A stretch of 17,108 nucleotides of DNA from Flavobacteriaceae bacterium UBA3478 (GCA_002381155.1 DFQX01000028.1:1-17108); one strand, 5' to 3'; shown: positions 1-8,033, counted from the stretch's first letter. Numbers and translations are program-made. The notes: generated from the sequence alone by a model not told the origin.

Positions 1-1
1 C

Positions 2-481
2 CCGATACAAAGTCCTGCTCACAAAGGGCGATTTCTTGCGAGAAATCGACTAATAGCCGGCATGGCAGATGTTGTTTGGGTGGTAGAGTCTGCGGAACGA
101 GGTGGCAGTTTGGTAACAGCAAATTTTGCCAAGGGTTACAATAGCCATTTGGTTGCTTCGCCTGGTGATATTGATAAAGAAGCATCGCAGGGGTGTAATC
201 GTTTAATTGCAAATCATTCTGCATCACTGTATGAAAGACCTGAAACTATTGCTACTCATTTAGGGGTTCAGTTCCCTTCGAGAAAATCACTCTCGAAGAA
301 GCTTCCTAATGACCCTGAAATTTTAAAAATTTACGAGCTATTAAAATTCCACCAAAAGCTTTATCCTAGTCAAATCATTCAATTATCGGGACTTGAAAAG
401 GATACAGTATTAGAGCTATTACTTAAAATGCATTTAGAGGATCAGATAATTCACAACTCTGATAATTCCTATTCGCTCTAG
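2..481 (+). CDS. dprA: DNA-processing protein DprA, C-terminal part (gene starts before the window)
   Basis: DprA binds incoming single-stranded DNA in the cytoplasm and loads RecA on it during natural transformation. The reading frame is open from base 2 with no start needed; an ATG at 62 lies inside the conserved domain and is not the true start. The 159 visible residues begin in the Rossmann-like DprA domain: FLARNRLIAG (residues 12-21), a GGSLVTA segment, a SPGD segment and SQGCNRLI all match the family signature. The last ~70 residues (from about KLPNDPEILKIYELL) look like the small winged-helix domain found at the C-terminus of many DprA proteins. It ends one base short of the trpS stop on the other strand. 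The N-terminal part is missing only because of the window edge. Family identity is confident. Confidence 0.93.
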   Translation, partial: PIQSPAHKGRFLARNRLIAGMADVVWVVESAERGGSLVTANFAKGYNSHLVASPGDIDKEASQGCNRLIANHSASLYERPETIATHLGVQFPSRKSLSKKLPNDPEILKIYELLKFHQKLYPSQIIQLSGLEKDTVLELLLKMHLEDQIIHNSDNSYSL

Positions 482-482
482 G

Positions 483-1451
483 TTAAAAGCCAACCTTTTC
501 TCGTACTCTTTGAAGTACTGCTTGGGCTGTTTTTCTAGCCTTTTCAGCTCCTTGCTGTAAGGCATCTTCGACTTCTTGAGGATGCGCATGTAGATACTCA
601 TATTTTTCTCTTGGCTCCTGAAAGGTTTGAAGTATAAGTTCTAATAATGCTTTTTTGGCATGTCCGTAGCCGTAATTTCCAGCCAAGTAGTTCGCGCTCA
701 TCGCTTCTATCTCGTCTTGTGGAGCAAGGCACTTGTACAAGGCAAAAGTGGTGTCTGTTAATGGGTCTTTAGGCTCTTCAAGACTTTTACTGTCGCTAAG
801 AATACCCATAACCTGTTTTTTTAGCTCTTTTTCAGGAGCAAAAATATCGATGAGGTTTCCTTTGCTCTTACTCATTTTTTGCCCATCAGTGCCTGGGATG
901 TACATGGTACTTTCGTTGACTGTCGCTTCTGGCAAGACAAAGGTTTCACCGTACTTATTGTGAAAACGTTGAGCAACGTCTCTTGTCATCTCTAGGTGCT
1001 GCAGTTGATCCTTACCTACGGGTACTTGTTCTGCATCATAAAGAAGAATATCAGCAGCCATAAGCATGGGATAGGTAAATAATCCGGCATTCACGTCTTC
1101 TAAACGATCAGCTTTATCCTTAAATGAATGTGCAAGAGTAAGTCTTTGGTAGGGAAAGAGACAGCTTAGATACCAGGACAACTCGGTAACCTCAGGCACG
1201 TCGCTTTGTCTATAGAATACTGTTTTGTCGACATCTAACCCAAAAGCTAGCCAGGTTGCCGCGGTTGAAAAGGTATTCGCTCTTAAGGTTTCACCATCCT
1301 TAATCTGGGTGAGCGAATGCATATCAGCGATAAACAAATAAGAATCATTCTCTGCACTATTTGCCAGAGATATTGCTGGTAGGATTGCTCCAAGTATATT
1401 CCCAAGGTGAGGGGTTCCTGTACTTTGTACTCCTGTAAGGATTCGTGCCAT
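483..1451 (-). CDS. trpS: Tryptophan--tRNA ligase (TrpRS)
   Basis: Class I aminoacyl-tRNA synthetase that charges tRNA(Trp) with tryptophan in the cytosol. From the ATG at 1451 the protein is 322 residues, normal for bacterial TrpRS. Visible signatures: the HIGH-type motif as TPHLGN (about residues 13-18) preceded by GVQSTG, the tryptophan-pocket region with ADMHSLT and the conserved YPMLMAADILLY and GKDQLQHLE segments, and the KMSKS loop at about 192-196 (GQKMSKSKGN). The frame stays open two codons further to a TTG at 1457, but ATG giving MARILTGVQ is the family-like start. It converges on dprA (1-bp gap) and diverges from the acyltransferase gene. No truncation or odd composition is seen. 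Confidence 0.97.
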   Translation of the reverse strand: MARILTGVQSTGTPHLGNILGAILPAISLANSAENDSYLFIADMHSLTQIKDGETLRANTFSTAATWLAFGLDVDKTVFYRQSDVPEVTELSWYLSCLFPYQRLTLAHSFKDKADRLEDVNAGLFTYPMLMAADILLYDAEQVPVGKDQLQHLEMTRDVAQRFHNKYGETFVLPEATVNESTMYIPGTDGQKMSKSKGNLIDIFAPEKELKKQVMGILSDSKSLEEPKDPLTDTTFALYKCLAPQDEIEAMSANYLAGNYGYGHAKKALLELILQTFQEPREKYEYLHAHPQEVEDALQQGAEKARKTAQAVLQRVREKVGF

Positions 1452-1507
1452 CTGCAAATTTTAGGTTACATAGTTACAAAAATTTAAAAAGTTATACTTT
1501 CGAATCC

Positions 1508-2266
1508 GTGTTGAGATTCATCAAAAATTCAGGCTACATCATTTATAAGGTGTGGTTTTATGTGGTAACAGCTCTGCCGGTACTCGTTTTTTCTCCTCTT
1601 CTGTTGATTGGAGTTAGTTCTAAAAAAACATACCCTTTAGTTTACTGGTGCGCTCGATCTATATGGGCTCCATTTATTCTCTTTATGATGGGAACGCCAA
1701 TTAGAAAGGTGAAAGGTTCTGAAAAATTGCCAAAGACGCCTGCCATCATGGTAATGAACCACACAAGCATGCTCGATGTGATGTTGATGCTGAGAATCTG
1801 TAAAAAGCCCGTGGTTTTTGTCGGCAAGGCCGAGTTGCAGAGGATCTGGATTTTCGGGTTCTTTTATAAACGTGCTGTAATTATGGTTGACCGGTCGAAT
1901 AAGGAGAGCAGAAAACAAGTGTATAAGAGCGTTCAAGAACGAGTTAAAAATGGAGCGTCAATTGCTATTTATCCCGAAGGGGGAGTTCCTGATTCGTCTG
2001 TGATGCTTGATCGATTTAAGAATGGCGCGTTTTCAATGTCTTTAACTCATGATTTGCCTATCGTACCGATAATCAATTACGATTGTAAAAAGCGAATCAA
2101 CTGGGATCTCTATCACGGCGGGCCGGGCATACTGAGATATAAAATAATGCCCACCATTAAGGCAGGCACTTATTCTAAAGACGAACTCGAAAAGTTACGA
2201 GAAGATGTGAGAGGTCTTTTTATTGAAGAGCTGACTAATGAGCCAGTTATGAATTCACGTGGTTAA
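1508..2266 (+). CDS. plsC: 1-acyl-sn-glycerol-3-phosphate acyltransferase (PlsC family)
   Basis: Membrane-associated acyltransferase that transfers a fatty acyl chain to lysophosphatidic acid in phospholipid synthesis. Numbered from the GTG at 1508 (252 aa): a hydrophobic N-terminal segment at about 8-35 (YKVWFYVVTALPVLVF onward), the catalytic HX4D motif as NHTSMLD with H85 and D90, the block FGFFYKRAVIMVDR at about 116-129, and the substrate-binding YPEGGV at about 156-161. The frame extends upstream to a GTG at 1445, but that would overlap the trpS start codon, and residues before LRFIKNSGYIIYKVWFY do not look like the family. GTG 1508 or TTG 1511 is therefore preferred; no ATG occurs this early. 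The 3' end overlaps recA by 20 bp tail to tail. The family is clear; exact substrate preference is inferred. Confidence 0.88.
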   Translation: MLRFIKNSGYIIYKVWFYVVTALPVLVFSPLLLIGVSSKKTYPLVYWCARSIWAPFILFMMGTPIRKVKGSEKLPKTPAIMVMNHTSMLDVMLMLRICKKPVVFVGKAELQRIWIFGFFYKRAVIMVDRSNKESRKQVYKSVQERVKNGASIAIYPEGGVPDSSVMLDRFKNGAFSMSLTHDLPIVPIINYDCKKRINWDLYHGGPGILRYKIMPTIKAGTYSKDELEKLREDVRGLFIEELTNEPVMNSRG

Positions 2267-3254
2267 GAGCCTCGTAAATTTTGTTTTCAATTTCTTCAGA
2301 CAGATCAGGATTGTCTAAAAGTAGCGCCTTAACAGCATCTCTACCCTGACCTAATTTGCTATCTTCGTAGCTAAACCAAGACCCGCTCTTTTTAATGATT
2401 TCATAGGCTACCCCCAAGTCGATAATTTCACCAACTTTTGAAATCCCTTCACCATACATGATATCGAACTCAGCGGTTTTAAAAGGAGGAGCAACTTTGT
2501 TTTTAACCACTTTAACCTTGGTTTTATTACCCATTACATTAGAATCACCATCTTTGATTTGACTTGAACGGCGGATGTCTAGTCGAACAGAGGCGTAGAA
2601 CTTAAGGGCATTACCCCCTGTTGTAGTTTCTGGGTTACCAAACATTACACCAATCTTCTCACGTAATTGGTTAATGAAAATCACCGTACAATTGGTTTTT
2701 GAAATGGTTGACGTAAGCTTTCTAAGTGCCTGAGACATTAGTCGAGCGTGTAATCCCATTTTAGAATCACCCATTTCTCCTTCAATTTCACTCTTTGGCG
2801 TTAATGCCGCTACAGAGTCAATAATAATGATATCGATGGCCCCTGATCGGATAAGATTATCCGCAATCTCAAGTGCTTGTTCTCCGTGATCGGGCTGTGA
2901 AATAATTAGATTGTCTATATCTACACCTAGTTTTGCCGCATAGAAACGATCGAAAGCGTGTTCTGCATCAACAAACGCCGCTATGCCTCCCGCTTTTTGA
3001 GCTTCAGCAATCGCGTGTAGGGTAAGCGTGGTTTTACCCGAAGATTCAGGCCCGTAGATTTCTATGATTCTACCTTTCGGAAACCCCCCAACGCCAAGAG
3101 CGGCGTTTAGACCAATAGAACCCGAAGAAATAACTTCGACCTCTTGTACTACTGAGTCTCCCATTTTCATAACGGCACCTTTACCGTAGGTTTTATCTAA
3201 CTTGTCTAGGGTAAGTTGAAGTGCCTTTAGCTTCGCATCTTGTTCTTTGCTCAT
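2247..3254 (-). CDS. recA: Recombinase RecA
   Basis: ATP-dependent strand-exchange protein of homologous recombination and co-protease of the SOS response. It has 335 residues, slightly shorter than E. coli RecA because the acidic C-terminal tail is short. Visible: Walker A GPESSGKTT at 68-76, the VDAEHAFD segment at 95-102, Walker B DIIIIDSVAAL at 141-151, the L1 region EIEGEMGDSKMGLHARLMSQALRK around 157-179 (described here in pieces), INQLREKIGVMFGNPE from 195, and the DNA-binding loop L2 with TTTGGNALKFY at 210-220. The ATG at 3254 is the family start. Upstream lies a near-consensus -7 box overlapped by a perfect inverted repeat, suggesting repressor control. It is transcribed divergently from trhO and overlaps the acyltransferase gene at its 3' end. 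Confidence 0.98.
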   Translation of the reverse strand: MSKEQDAKLKALQLTLDKLDKTYGKGAVMKMGDSVVQEVEVISSGSIGLNAALGVGGFPKGRIIEIYGPESSGKTTLTLHAIAEAQKAGGIAAFVDAEHAFDRFYAAKLGVDIDNLIISQPDHGEQALEIADNLIRSGAIDIIIIDSVAALTPKSEIEGEMGDSKMGLHARLMSQALRKLTSTISKTNCTVIFINQLREKIGVMFGNPETTTGGNALKFYASVRLDIRRSSQIKDGDSNVMGNKTKVKVVKNKVAPPFKTAEFDIMYGEGISKVGEIIDLGVAYEIIKKSGSWFSYEDSKLGQGRDAVKALLLDNPDLSEEIENKIYEALNHVNS

Positions 3255-3262
3255 ATCTATTC

Positions 3263-3281
3263 ATTTGGAATATTTCCAAAT
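3263..3281. promoter_or_regulatory. Perfect 8-3-8 inverted repeat upstream of recA (candidate operator)
   Basis: The sequence ATTTGGAA-TAT-TTCCAAAT is a perfect palindrome with 8-bp arms. Its left end on the recA strand overlaps the last five bases of a consensus -7 element, and it covers the expected transcription start, ending 8 bp before the recA ATG. This is where a repressor operator such as a LexA box would sit. No LexA gene is visible and I know no established LexA motif of this form in Bacteroidota, so the SOS role is inference. Confidence 0.55.
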
Positions 3282-3284
3282 TTA
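3277..3284 (-). promoter_or_regulatory. Candidate recA promoter, -7 element TAAATTTG
   Basis: On the minus strand TAAATTTG matches the Bacteroidota -7 consensus TAnnTTTG exactly. Transcription would start near 3271, leaving a leader of about 17 bases to the ATG at 3254. I see no good TTTG -33 element at the usual 19-21 bp spacing. Confidence 0.5.
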
Positions 3285-3335
3285 AATAATTCCGATGCAT
3301 GTTTGTTGCAGAAGAATGAAATTGTTGAAAAAATG

Positions 3336-3343
3336 TACTTTTG
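3336..3343 (+). promoter_or_regulatory. Candidate trhO promoter, -7 element TACTTTTG
   Basis: TACTTTTG matches TAnnTTTG exactly and lies 43 bp before the trhO ATG, giving a leader of about 40 bases. It is flanked by an inverted repeat, GTTGAA at 3324-3329 and TTCAAC at 3344-3349. No clear -33 element is found at standard spacing. Confidence 0.45.
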
Positions 3344-3386
3344 TTCAACTTTTATCGAACCTTTCTAACTTAAAACATCGTATAGC

Positions 3387-4418
3387 ATGCAACTGTACAA
3401 TACCTTAAGTGCGAAGGAGCGAGCTGTTCTAATAGAGCAAGCTGGTGTTGACCGGCTTACGATCTCGTTCTATAAATACGCACGCCTCAAGAACCCACAA
3501 CTCGTTCGAAATCATTTATTTCTAGCTTGGAATGACTTAGAGGTTCTAGGTAGAATTTATGTGGCTAAAGAAGGTATCAACGCACAACTTTCTGTTCCTG
3601 CACCTAATTTTGAAGCCTTCAAAAAGCACTTAGATAGCATCTCTTTTCTAGAAAACGTAAGATTAAACATCGCTATTGAGCAAGACAATATGTCGTTCTT
3701 GAAACTTAAGGTTAAGGTTCGGGATAAAATTGTGGCTGATGGATTAGACGATGGGTCTTTTGATGTTACTGACAAGGGAATTCATGTCGGAGCTGAGAAA
3801 TTCAATGAGCTAATCGAAGACCCAGACACCGTGCTGGTCGATATGCGCAATCACTACGAAAGTGAAATCGGCCATTTCAAAAATGCGGTTTGTCCTGATG
3901 TAGACACCTTTAGAGATTCCTTAGATCTTATTGAAGAACAACTTAGAGACCATAAAGAATCCAAAAAGTTGGTGATGTATTGCACCGGGGGAATTCGATG
4001 TGAAAAGGCCAGTGCGTATTACAAGCACAAAGGGTTTAAACAGGTATACCAACTTGAAGGTGGAATTATTGAGTATACTAGACAGGTTAGAGCTCAAGGA
4101 TTAGAAAATAAATTCTTAGGCAAGAATTTTGTTTTCGACGAACGTCGTGCAGAATGTATTTCTGATGATGTAATTGCCGTTTGTCACCAGTGTGGCTCTT
4201 CGTGTGACACTCACGTAAACTGTGCGAATTCAGGATGTCATTTACTTTTCATCCAGTGTGAAAGCTGTGCCTCTAAGATGAATCATTGTTGTAGTGAAGA
4301 ATGCATGGATATTGTCTCATTGCCTGAAGAGGAGCAAAAAGCGCTTCGAAAGGGTAAAACAGTAAGCAATAAAATCTTTAAAAAAGGACGATCTCCTAAG
4401 CTTAAATACAAGGCTTAG
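3387..4418 (+). CDS. trhO: tRNA uridine-34 hydroxylase TrhO (rhodanese-domain, YceA family)
   Basis: TrhO carries out prephenate-independent, oxygen-dependent hydroxylation of uridine 34 in tRNA, forming 5-hydroxyuridine at the wobble position. The 343-residue protein has the family layout: an N-terminal ferredoxin-like region with RIYVAKEGINAQLS at 56-69, a rhodanese domain from about 135 with VDMRNHYESEIGHF, and the active-site loop YCTGGIRCEKAS at 198-209 with catalytic C199 and the conserved C205. A Cys-rich C-terminal region follows (C266, C269, C273, C279, C284, C291, C294, C301, C302, C306), usual in this family and possibly metal-binding. The tail is strongly basic (KKGRSPKLKYKA). The ATG at 3387 is unambiguous. 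It may head the run trhO-ricT-penicillin-binding protein; the gap to ricT is 48 bp. Confidence 0.94.
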   Translation: MQLYNTLSAKERAVLIEQAGVDRLTISFYKYARLKNPQLVRNHLFLAWNDLEVLGRIYVAKEGINAQLSVPAPNFEAFKKHLDSISFLENVRLNIAIEQDNMSFLKLKVKVRDKIVADGLDDGSFDVTDKGIHVGAEKFNELIEDPDTVLVDMRNHYESEIGHFKNAVCPDVDTFRDSLDLIEEQLRDHKESKKLVMYCTGGIRCEKASAYYKHKGFKQVYQLEGGIIEYTRQVRAQGLENKFLGKNFVFDERRAECISDDVIAVCHQCGSSCDTHVNCANSGCHLLFIQCESCASKMNHCCSEECMDIVSLPEEEQKALRKGKTVSNKIFKKGRSPKLKYKA

Positions 4419-4466
4419 TTGTAGCCGGTTTTCCTTTGTCGTACCTTTAAGGTTCATTTTCGAATT

Positions 4467-5738
4467 ATGTCGTGCGCATCGTGTTCAACAAGTAAGGATG
4501 GAAAAGTTAGGGGCTGCAAGAACAATGGTACTTGCGGAACAGATGGCTGTAATAAACTTACTGTTTTTGATTGGTTAGAAAACATGTCTTTGCCTGCAGG
4601 GCAGGAGCGTTTCGACATCGTTGAGGTTCGATTTAAAAACAGCCGTAAGGAATTCTTCAAAAACACCGATAAGCTTCCGATTCTTATGGGAGACGTGGTG
4701 GCCACTGAGGCTGCTTCGGGCCATGACGTAGGGATTGTAACCCTTACCGGGGAGCTAGTTAAAGTTCAGATGAAGCGCAAGGGTGTTGCAGTGGATGAAC
4801 CGACCTTAAGTAAGATCTATCGTAAAGCGTCTCAAAGAGACATTGAGGTTTGGCATCAAGCTAGAGAGCGTGAAGATGAAATTCAGAAGCGAGCGAGAGA
4901 AATTGCTATTTCTTTAAACCTCGAGATGAAGATCTCAGATGTAGAACTTCAAGGAGACGGTTCAAAAGCTACCTTCTACTACACGGCCGAGGCTAGAGTA
5001 GATTTTCGTCAGTTAATAAAGGACATGGCTCGTGCTTTTGGCCTAAGAATAGAAATGCGTCAGATTGGCTATCGTCAAGAAGCCCAAAGATTAGGAGGTA
5101 TTGGCTCTTGCGGTCGAGAACTTTGTTGTTCAACTTGGCTCTCTGATTTCAGAGCGGTGAGCACTTCTGCAGCGCGTTATCAGCAACTTGCTTTGAATCC
5201 GCAAAAACTAGCTGGTCAATGTGGAAAGTTGAAATGCTGCCTCAACTTTGAGTTAGACACTTATCTCGATGCACTTAAAGGGTTCCCACCGACTGATTGT
5301 AAGTTACAAACAGAAAAAGGGGTTGCCTTCTGTCAGAAGGTAGACATTTTCAAGGGGCTCTTATGGTTCACCTATAAGAACGATGCCACGAATTGGCACA
5401 CCCTTGACAAAGATCGGGTGAATGAAATTTTGGCAATCAATAAGGAGGGTAAGAAGATTGATTCTCTTGAGTCGTATCAAATAGAAGTACAGACCATTGA
5501 TGAGATGGCGCCAGACCCTGACCAATCTCTGACTGAGGACAGCTTAACTCGATTTGATCAACCGAAAAGGCGAAATAAGCGAAGAAACAAGAACAGAAAG
5601 CCTAAGCCAACTAACGATTCTGACGCTCCAAAGCAGACGGCTAATCCTAATAAGGAGAAGACCACTTCGAATAAACCCAGAAAAAATTCGGGACAGAATC
5701 GAAGAAGGAATCAGAATAAAAACCGCGAGAATAGCTAA
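4467..5738 (+). CDS. ricT: PSP1-domain regulatory protein RicT (YaaT family)
   Basis: In Bacillus subtilis RicT (YaaT) works with RicA and RicF in an iron-sulfur complex that aids RNase Y processing; the role in Bacteroidota is not established. The 423-residue protein contains the PSP1 core at about 48-275. Two conserved Cys clusters are visible: SCGRELCCSTWL (C215, C220, C221) and GQCGKLKCCLNFE (C252, C257, C258). An N-terminal Cys-rich stretch (C3, C6, C17, C23, C28) precedes the core and could hold a metal or cluster. Residues from about 365 to the end form a low-complexity tail rich in Lys, Arg and Asn, probably disordered and possibly RNA-binding. The stop is 3 bp before the penicillin-binding protein start, so the two are very likely co-transcribed. 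Confidence 0.88.
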   Translation: MSCASCSTSKDGKVRGCKNNGTCGTDGCNKLTVFDWLENMSLPAGQERFDIVEVRFKNSRKEFFKNTDKLPILMGDVVATEAASGHDVGIVTLTGELVKVQMKRKGVAVDEPTLSKIYRKASQRDIEVWHQAREREDEIQKRAREIAISLNLEMKISDVELQGDGSKATFYYTAEARVDFRQLIKDMARAFGLRIEMRQIGYRQEAQRLGGIGSCGRELCCSTWLSDFRAVSTSAARYQQLALNPQKLAGQCGKLKCCLNFELDTYLDALKGFPPTDCKLQTEKGVAFCQKVDIFKGLLWFTYKNDATNWHTLDKDRVNEILAINKEGKKIDSLESYQIEVQTIDEMAPDPDQSLTEDSLTRFDQPKRRNKRRNKNRKPKPTNDSDAPKQTANPNKEKTTSNKPRKNSGQNRRRNQNKNRENS

Positions 5739-5741
5739 CAG

Positions 5742-8033
5742 ATGTATCGAAGAATAATTGTCCTTCTCTGGGTTCTGTTTGTTTTCGGAGTTGCTGGTAT
5801 ATACTTTGTTTTTCATAGCGCAGCTACTGGTAAGTTTGGGGAGATGCCCACCTTTGAGCAATTAGAGAATCCAGAATCGAATCTCGCCACTCATATCTAT
5901 TCATCAGACAGCCTATTATTAGGTAAGTTCTATTTGGCAGACAACAGAAGCCCGGTAGACTATAGTGAACTTCCAAAGTCACTTATAGATGCGCTTGTTG
6001 CTACCGAAGATGCCCGATTTTTTGAACACTCTGGAATTGATTTTAGAGGATTTGCACGGGCCGTGGTCTTTCTTGGCAAACGAGGAGGAGCGTCTACCAT
6101 ATCACAGCAGCTTGCCCGACAGCTGTTTGTCGGTGTTCGTTCAAGAAATTTAAAGGAGGCCCTTCAACAGAAAATTAAGGAGTGGGTGATTGCCGTTCGT
6201 TTAGAGCGTAACTATACCAAAGAGGAGATCATTCAAATGTACCTCAACAATTACGATTTTAATTATTTAGCAGACGGAATTGAAAATGCCGCTCGAATCT
6301 ATTTCAATAAGACGCCTCAAGAACTAGAGGTTAAAGAGAGTGCCATGCTCGTTGGAATGCTTAAAAATTCCTCCCTCTACAACCCGGTTCGGAGACCAGA
6401 ATTAGTTACCTCTAGGCGAAATACAGTTTTAGACCAGATGGTTAAGTATGGCTATCTTGAAGAGAAGCTAAGCGACTCGTTACAGCAAACACCTCTTGAT
6501 ATTCGTTTTACTCCAGAAAACTCTCACAACGAAGGTTTAGCCACCTATTTTAGAATGCATTTACAGTCGTGGCTAAAAAATTGGGTGCGCGAAAACCCGA
6601 AATCAACTGGAGAGACTTACGACATTTACCGAGACGGTTTACGTGTCTATACGACGATAGATAGCAGGCTACAGGAGAATGCTGAAAACGCAATGGAAAG
6701 CCACCTTTCTAACTTGCAAGCAGCGTTTTTTAGACAGCAAAAACAAGACAGTAACCCAACAGCACCGTTCATCGACCTAGAATTAGAGCAGGTTGAGGAG
6801 ATTGTTGATCGCGCCATGCGAAATAGTGATCGTTGGAGATCGCTCCGTGCACAAGGCAAATCAGACACCCTTATTAAGGCAAGTTTTTATGTCCCTGCTG
6901 AGATGACGGTCTTTGATTGGAAGGCTCCGAGCAAGGAACGCGACACCGTGATGACGCCTTATGACTCGATCCTTTATTACAAATCTCATCTTCGAGGAGC
7001 ACTGATGAGTATCGAGCCGCAGACGGGACACATCAAAGCGTGGGTTGGTGGCGCAGACTACAAGCATTTTCAATACGACAATGTGGTTCAAGGCGCCCGT
7101 CAAGTGGGCTCTACTTTCAAACCTTTTGTTTACGCAGCGGCTATCGACCAGTTGCGAATGTCGCCTTGTGATCGACTACCAGATGTGCCGTATTGCGTTA
7201 GTGCGGGAAGACATGGAAATATTGAGGCTTGGTGTCCAAAAAATTCTGGCGGAAAGTATTCAGGTGAATCAATCACCCTAAAACATGCATTAGCCAACAG
7301 TATTAATACTGTTACTGCACAGCTGATTGACAGGGTAGGCCCAGCTTCTGTGGTATCAGTAGCTGAGCGACTGGGAATTGAAAGTAGAATACCTGCGGTA
7401 CCGGCTATTGCATTAGGAACACCGGATATTAAAGTTTTCGATCTGGTTTCGGCATACAGCACCTTTGCGAATCAGGGCGTTCACACGACTCCAACCTTTG
7501 TCACTCGTATCGAGGACGAATCAGGCAATGTTATTTATGAAGCGATTCCTGAAACTAGAGACGTTTTCAATAAAGAAATTGCCTATACGATGATCAGCCT
7601 TTTAAAAGGAGTTACTGAGGCGGGATCGGGAGTTCGATTAAGACATAATTGGATGATCGACAACCCGGTTTATCAGGAGGTCGTTACTGGATATCCTTAT
7701 GAATTTAAAAATCCGATCGCAGGAAAGACAGGAACGACCCAAAATCAATCTGACGGATGGTTCATGGGAATGGTTCCCAACCTTGCTACCGGGGTTTGGG
7801 TAGGAGCCGAAGACCGCGCCGTTCACTTTGACAACATAACTTACGGTCAAGGAGCCACCATGGCTCTTCCCGTTTGGGCGAATTATATGCGAGAAAGTTA
7901 TAACGATTCGATCGGAGTTTCTTCTGAAGATTTTATAAGACCCAATCAGATAAGCATCAATCTTCTATGCAACGAAGCGAATCAGGTGATTCGTGAAGAA
8001 AAGTCTGAAGATCTAGAAGAATTCGACTTCTAG
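5742..8033 (+). CDS. mrcA: Class A penicillin-binding protein 1A (bifunctional peptidoglycan synthase)
   Basis: Inner-membrane enzyme that polymerises lipid II into glycan strands and cross-links the peptides. The 763 residues show an N-terminal membrane anchor (about 4-26), then the glycosyltransferase 51 domain with ATEDARFFEHSGID (catalytic E89), the STISQQLARQLF segment (118-129) and KIKEW followed by LERNYTKEEIIQMYLN. The transpeptidase domain has all three penicillin-binding motifs: STFK (S457, K460), SIN (S520-N522) and KTGT (K662-T665). The C-terminus is short and acidic. The gene starts 3 bp after ricT. Its stop codon lies in the 3' arm of a hairpin, 15 bp from the convergent peptidase gene. 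Family is certain; the 1A label is by similarity of layout. Confidence 0.95.
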   Translation: MYRRIIVLLWVLFVFGVAGIYFVFHSAATGKFGEMPTFEQLENPESNLATHIYSSDSLLLGKFYLADNRSPVDYSELPKSLIDALVATEDARFFEHSGIDFRGFARAVVFLGKRGGASTISQQLARQLFVGVRSRNLKEALQQKIKEWVIAVRLERNYTKEEIIQMYLNNYDFNYLADGIENAARIYFNKTPQELEVKESAMLVGMLKNSSLYNPVRRPELVTSRRNTVLDQMVKYGYLEEKLSDSLQQTPLDIRFTPENSHNEGLATYFRMHLQSWLKNWVRENPKSTGETYDIYRDGLRVYTTIDSRLQENAENAMESHLSNLQAAFFRQQKQDSNPTAPFIDLELEQVEEIVDRAMRNSDRWRSLRAQGKSDTLIKASFYVPAEMTVFDWKAPSKERDTVMTPYDSILYYKSHLRGALMSIEPQTGHIKAWVGGADYKHFQYDNVVQGARQVGSTFKPFVYAAAIDQLRMSPCDRLPDVPYCVSAGRHGNIEAWCPKNSGGKYSGESITLKHALANSINTVTAQLIDRVGPASVVSVAERLGIESRIPAVPAIALGTPDIKVFDLVSAYSTFANQGVHTTPTFVTRIEDESGNVIYEAIPETRDVFNKEIAYTMISLLKGVTEAGSGVRLRHNWMIDNPVYQEVVTGYPYEFKNPIAGKTGTTQNQSDGWFMGMVPNLATGVWVGAEDRAVHFDNITYGQGATMALPVWANYMRESYNDSIGVSSEDFIRPNQISINLLCNEANQVIREEKSEDLEEFDF

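Noticed and set aside
1495..1502. TACTTTCG as a -7 box for the acyltransferase gene
   Set aside because: One mismatch, and only 5 bp before GTG 1508, which would need a leaderless message; too weak to call.
4442..4449. TACCTTTA as a separate ricT promoter, within a small ACCTT-T-AAGGT palindrome
   Set aside because: It deviates at the last position of the consensus and lies in a 48-bp gap of a co-directional run; not distinguishable from chance.
5544..5861. Minus-strand and alternate-frame ORFs over the ricT tail and the start of the penicillin-binding protein gene
   Set aside because: They are by-products of the low-complexity Lys/Arg/Asn coding sequence and show no family features.
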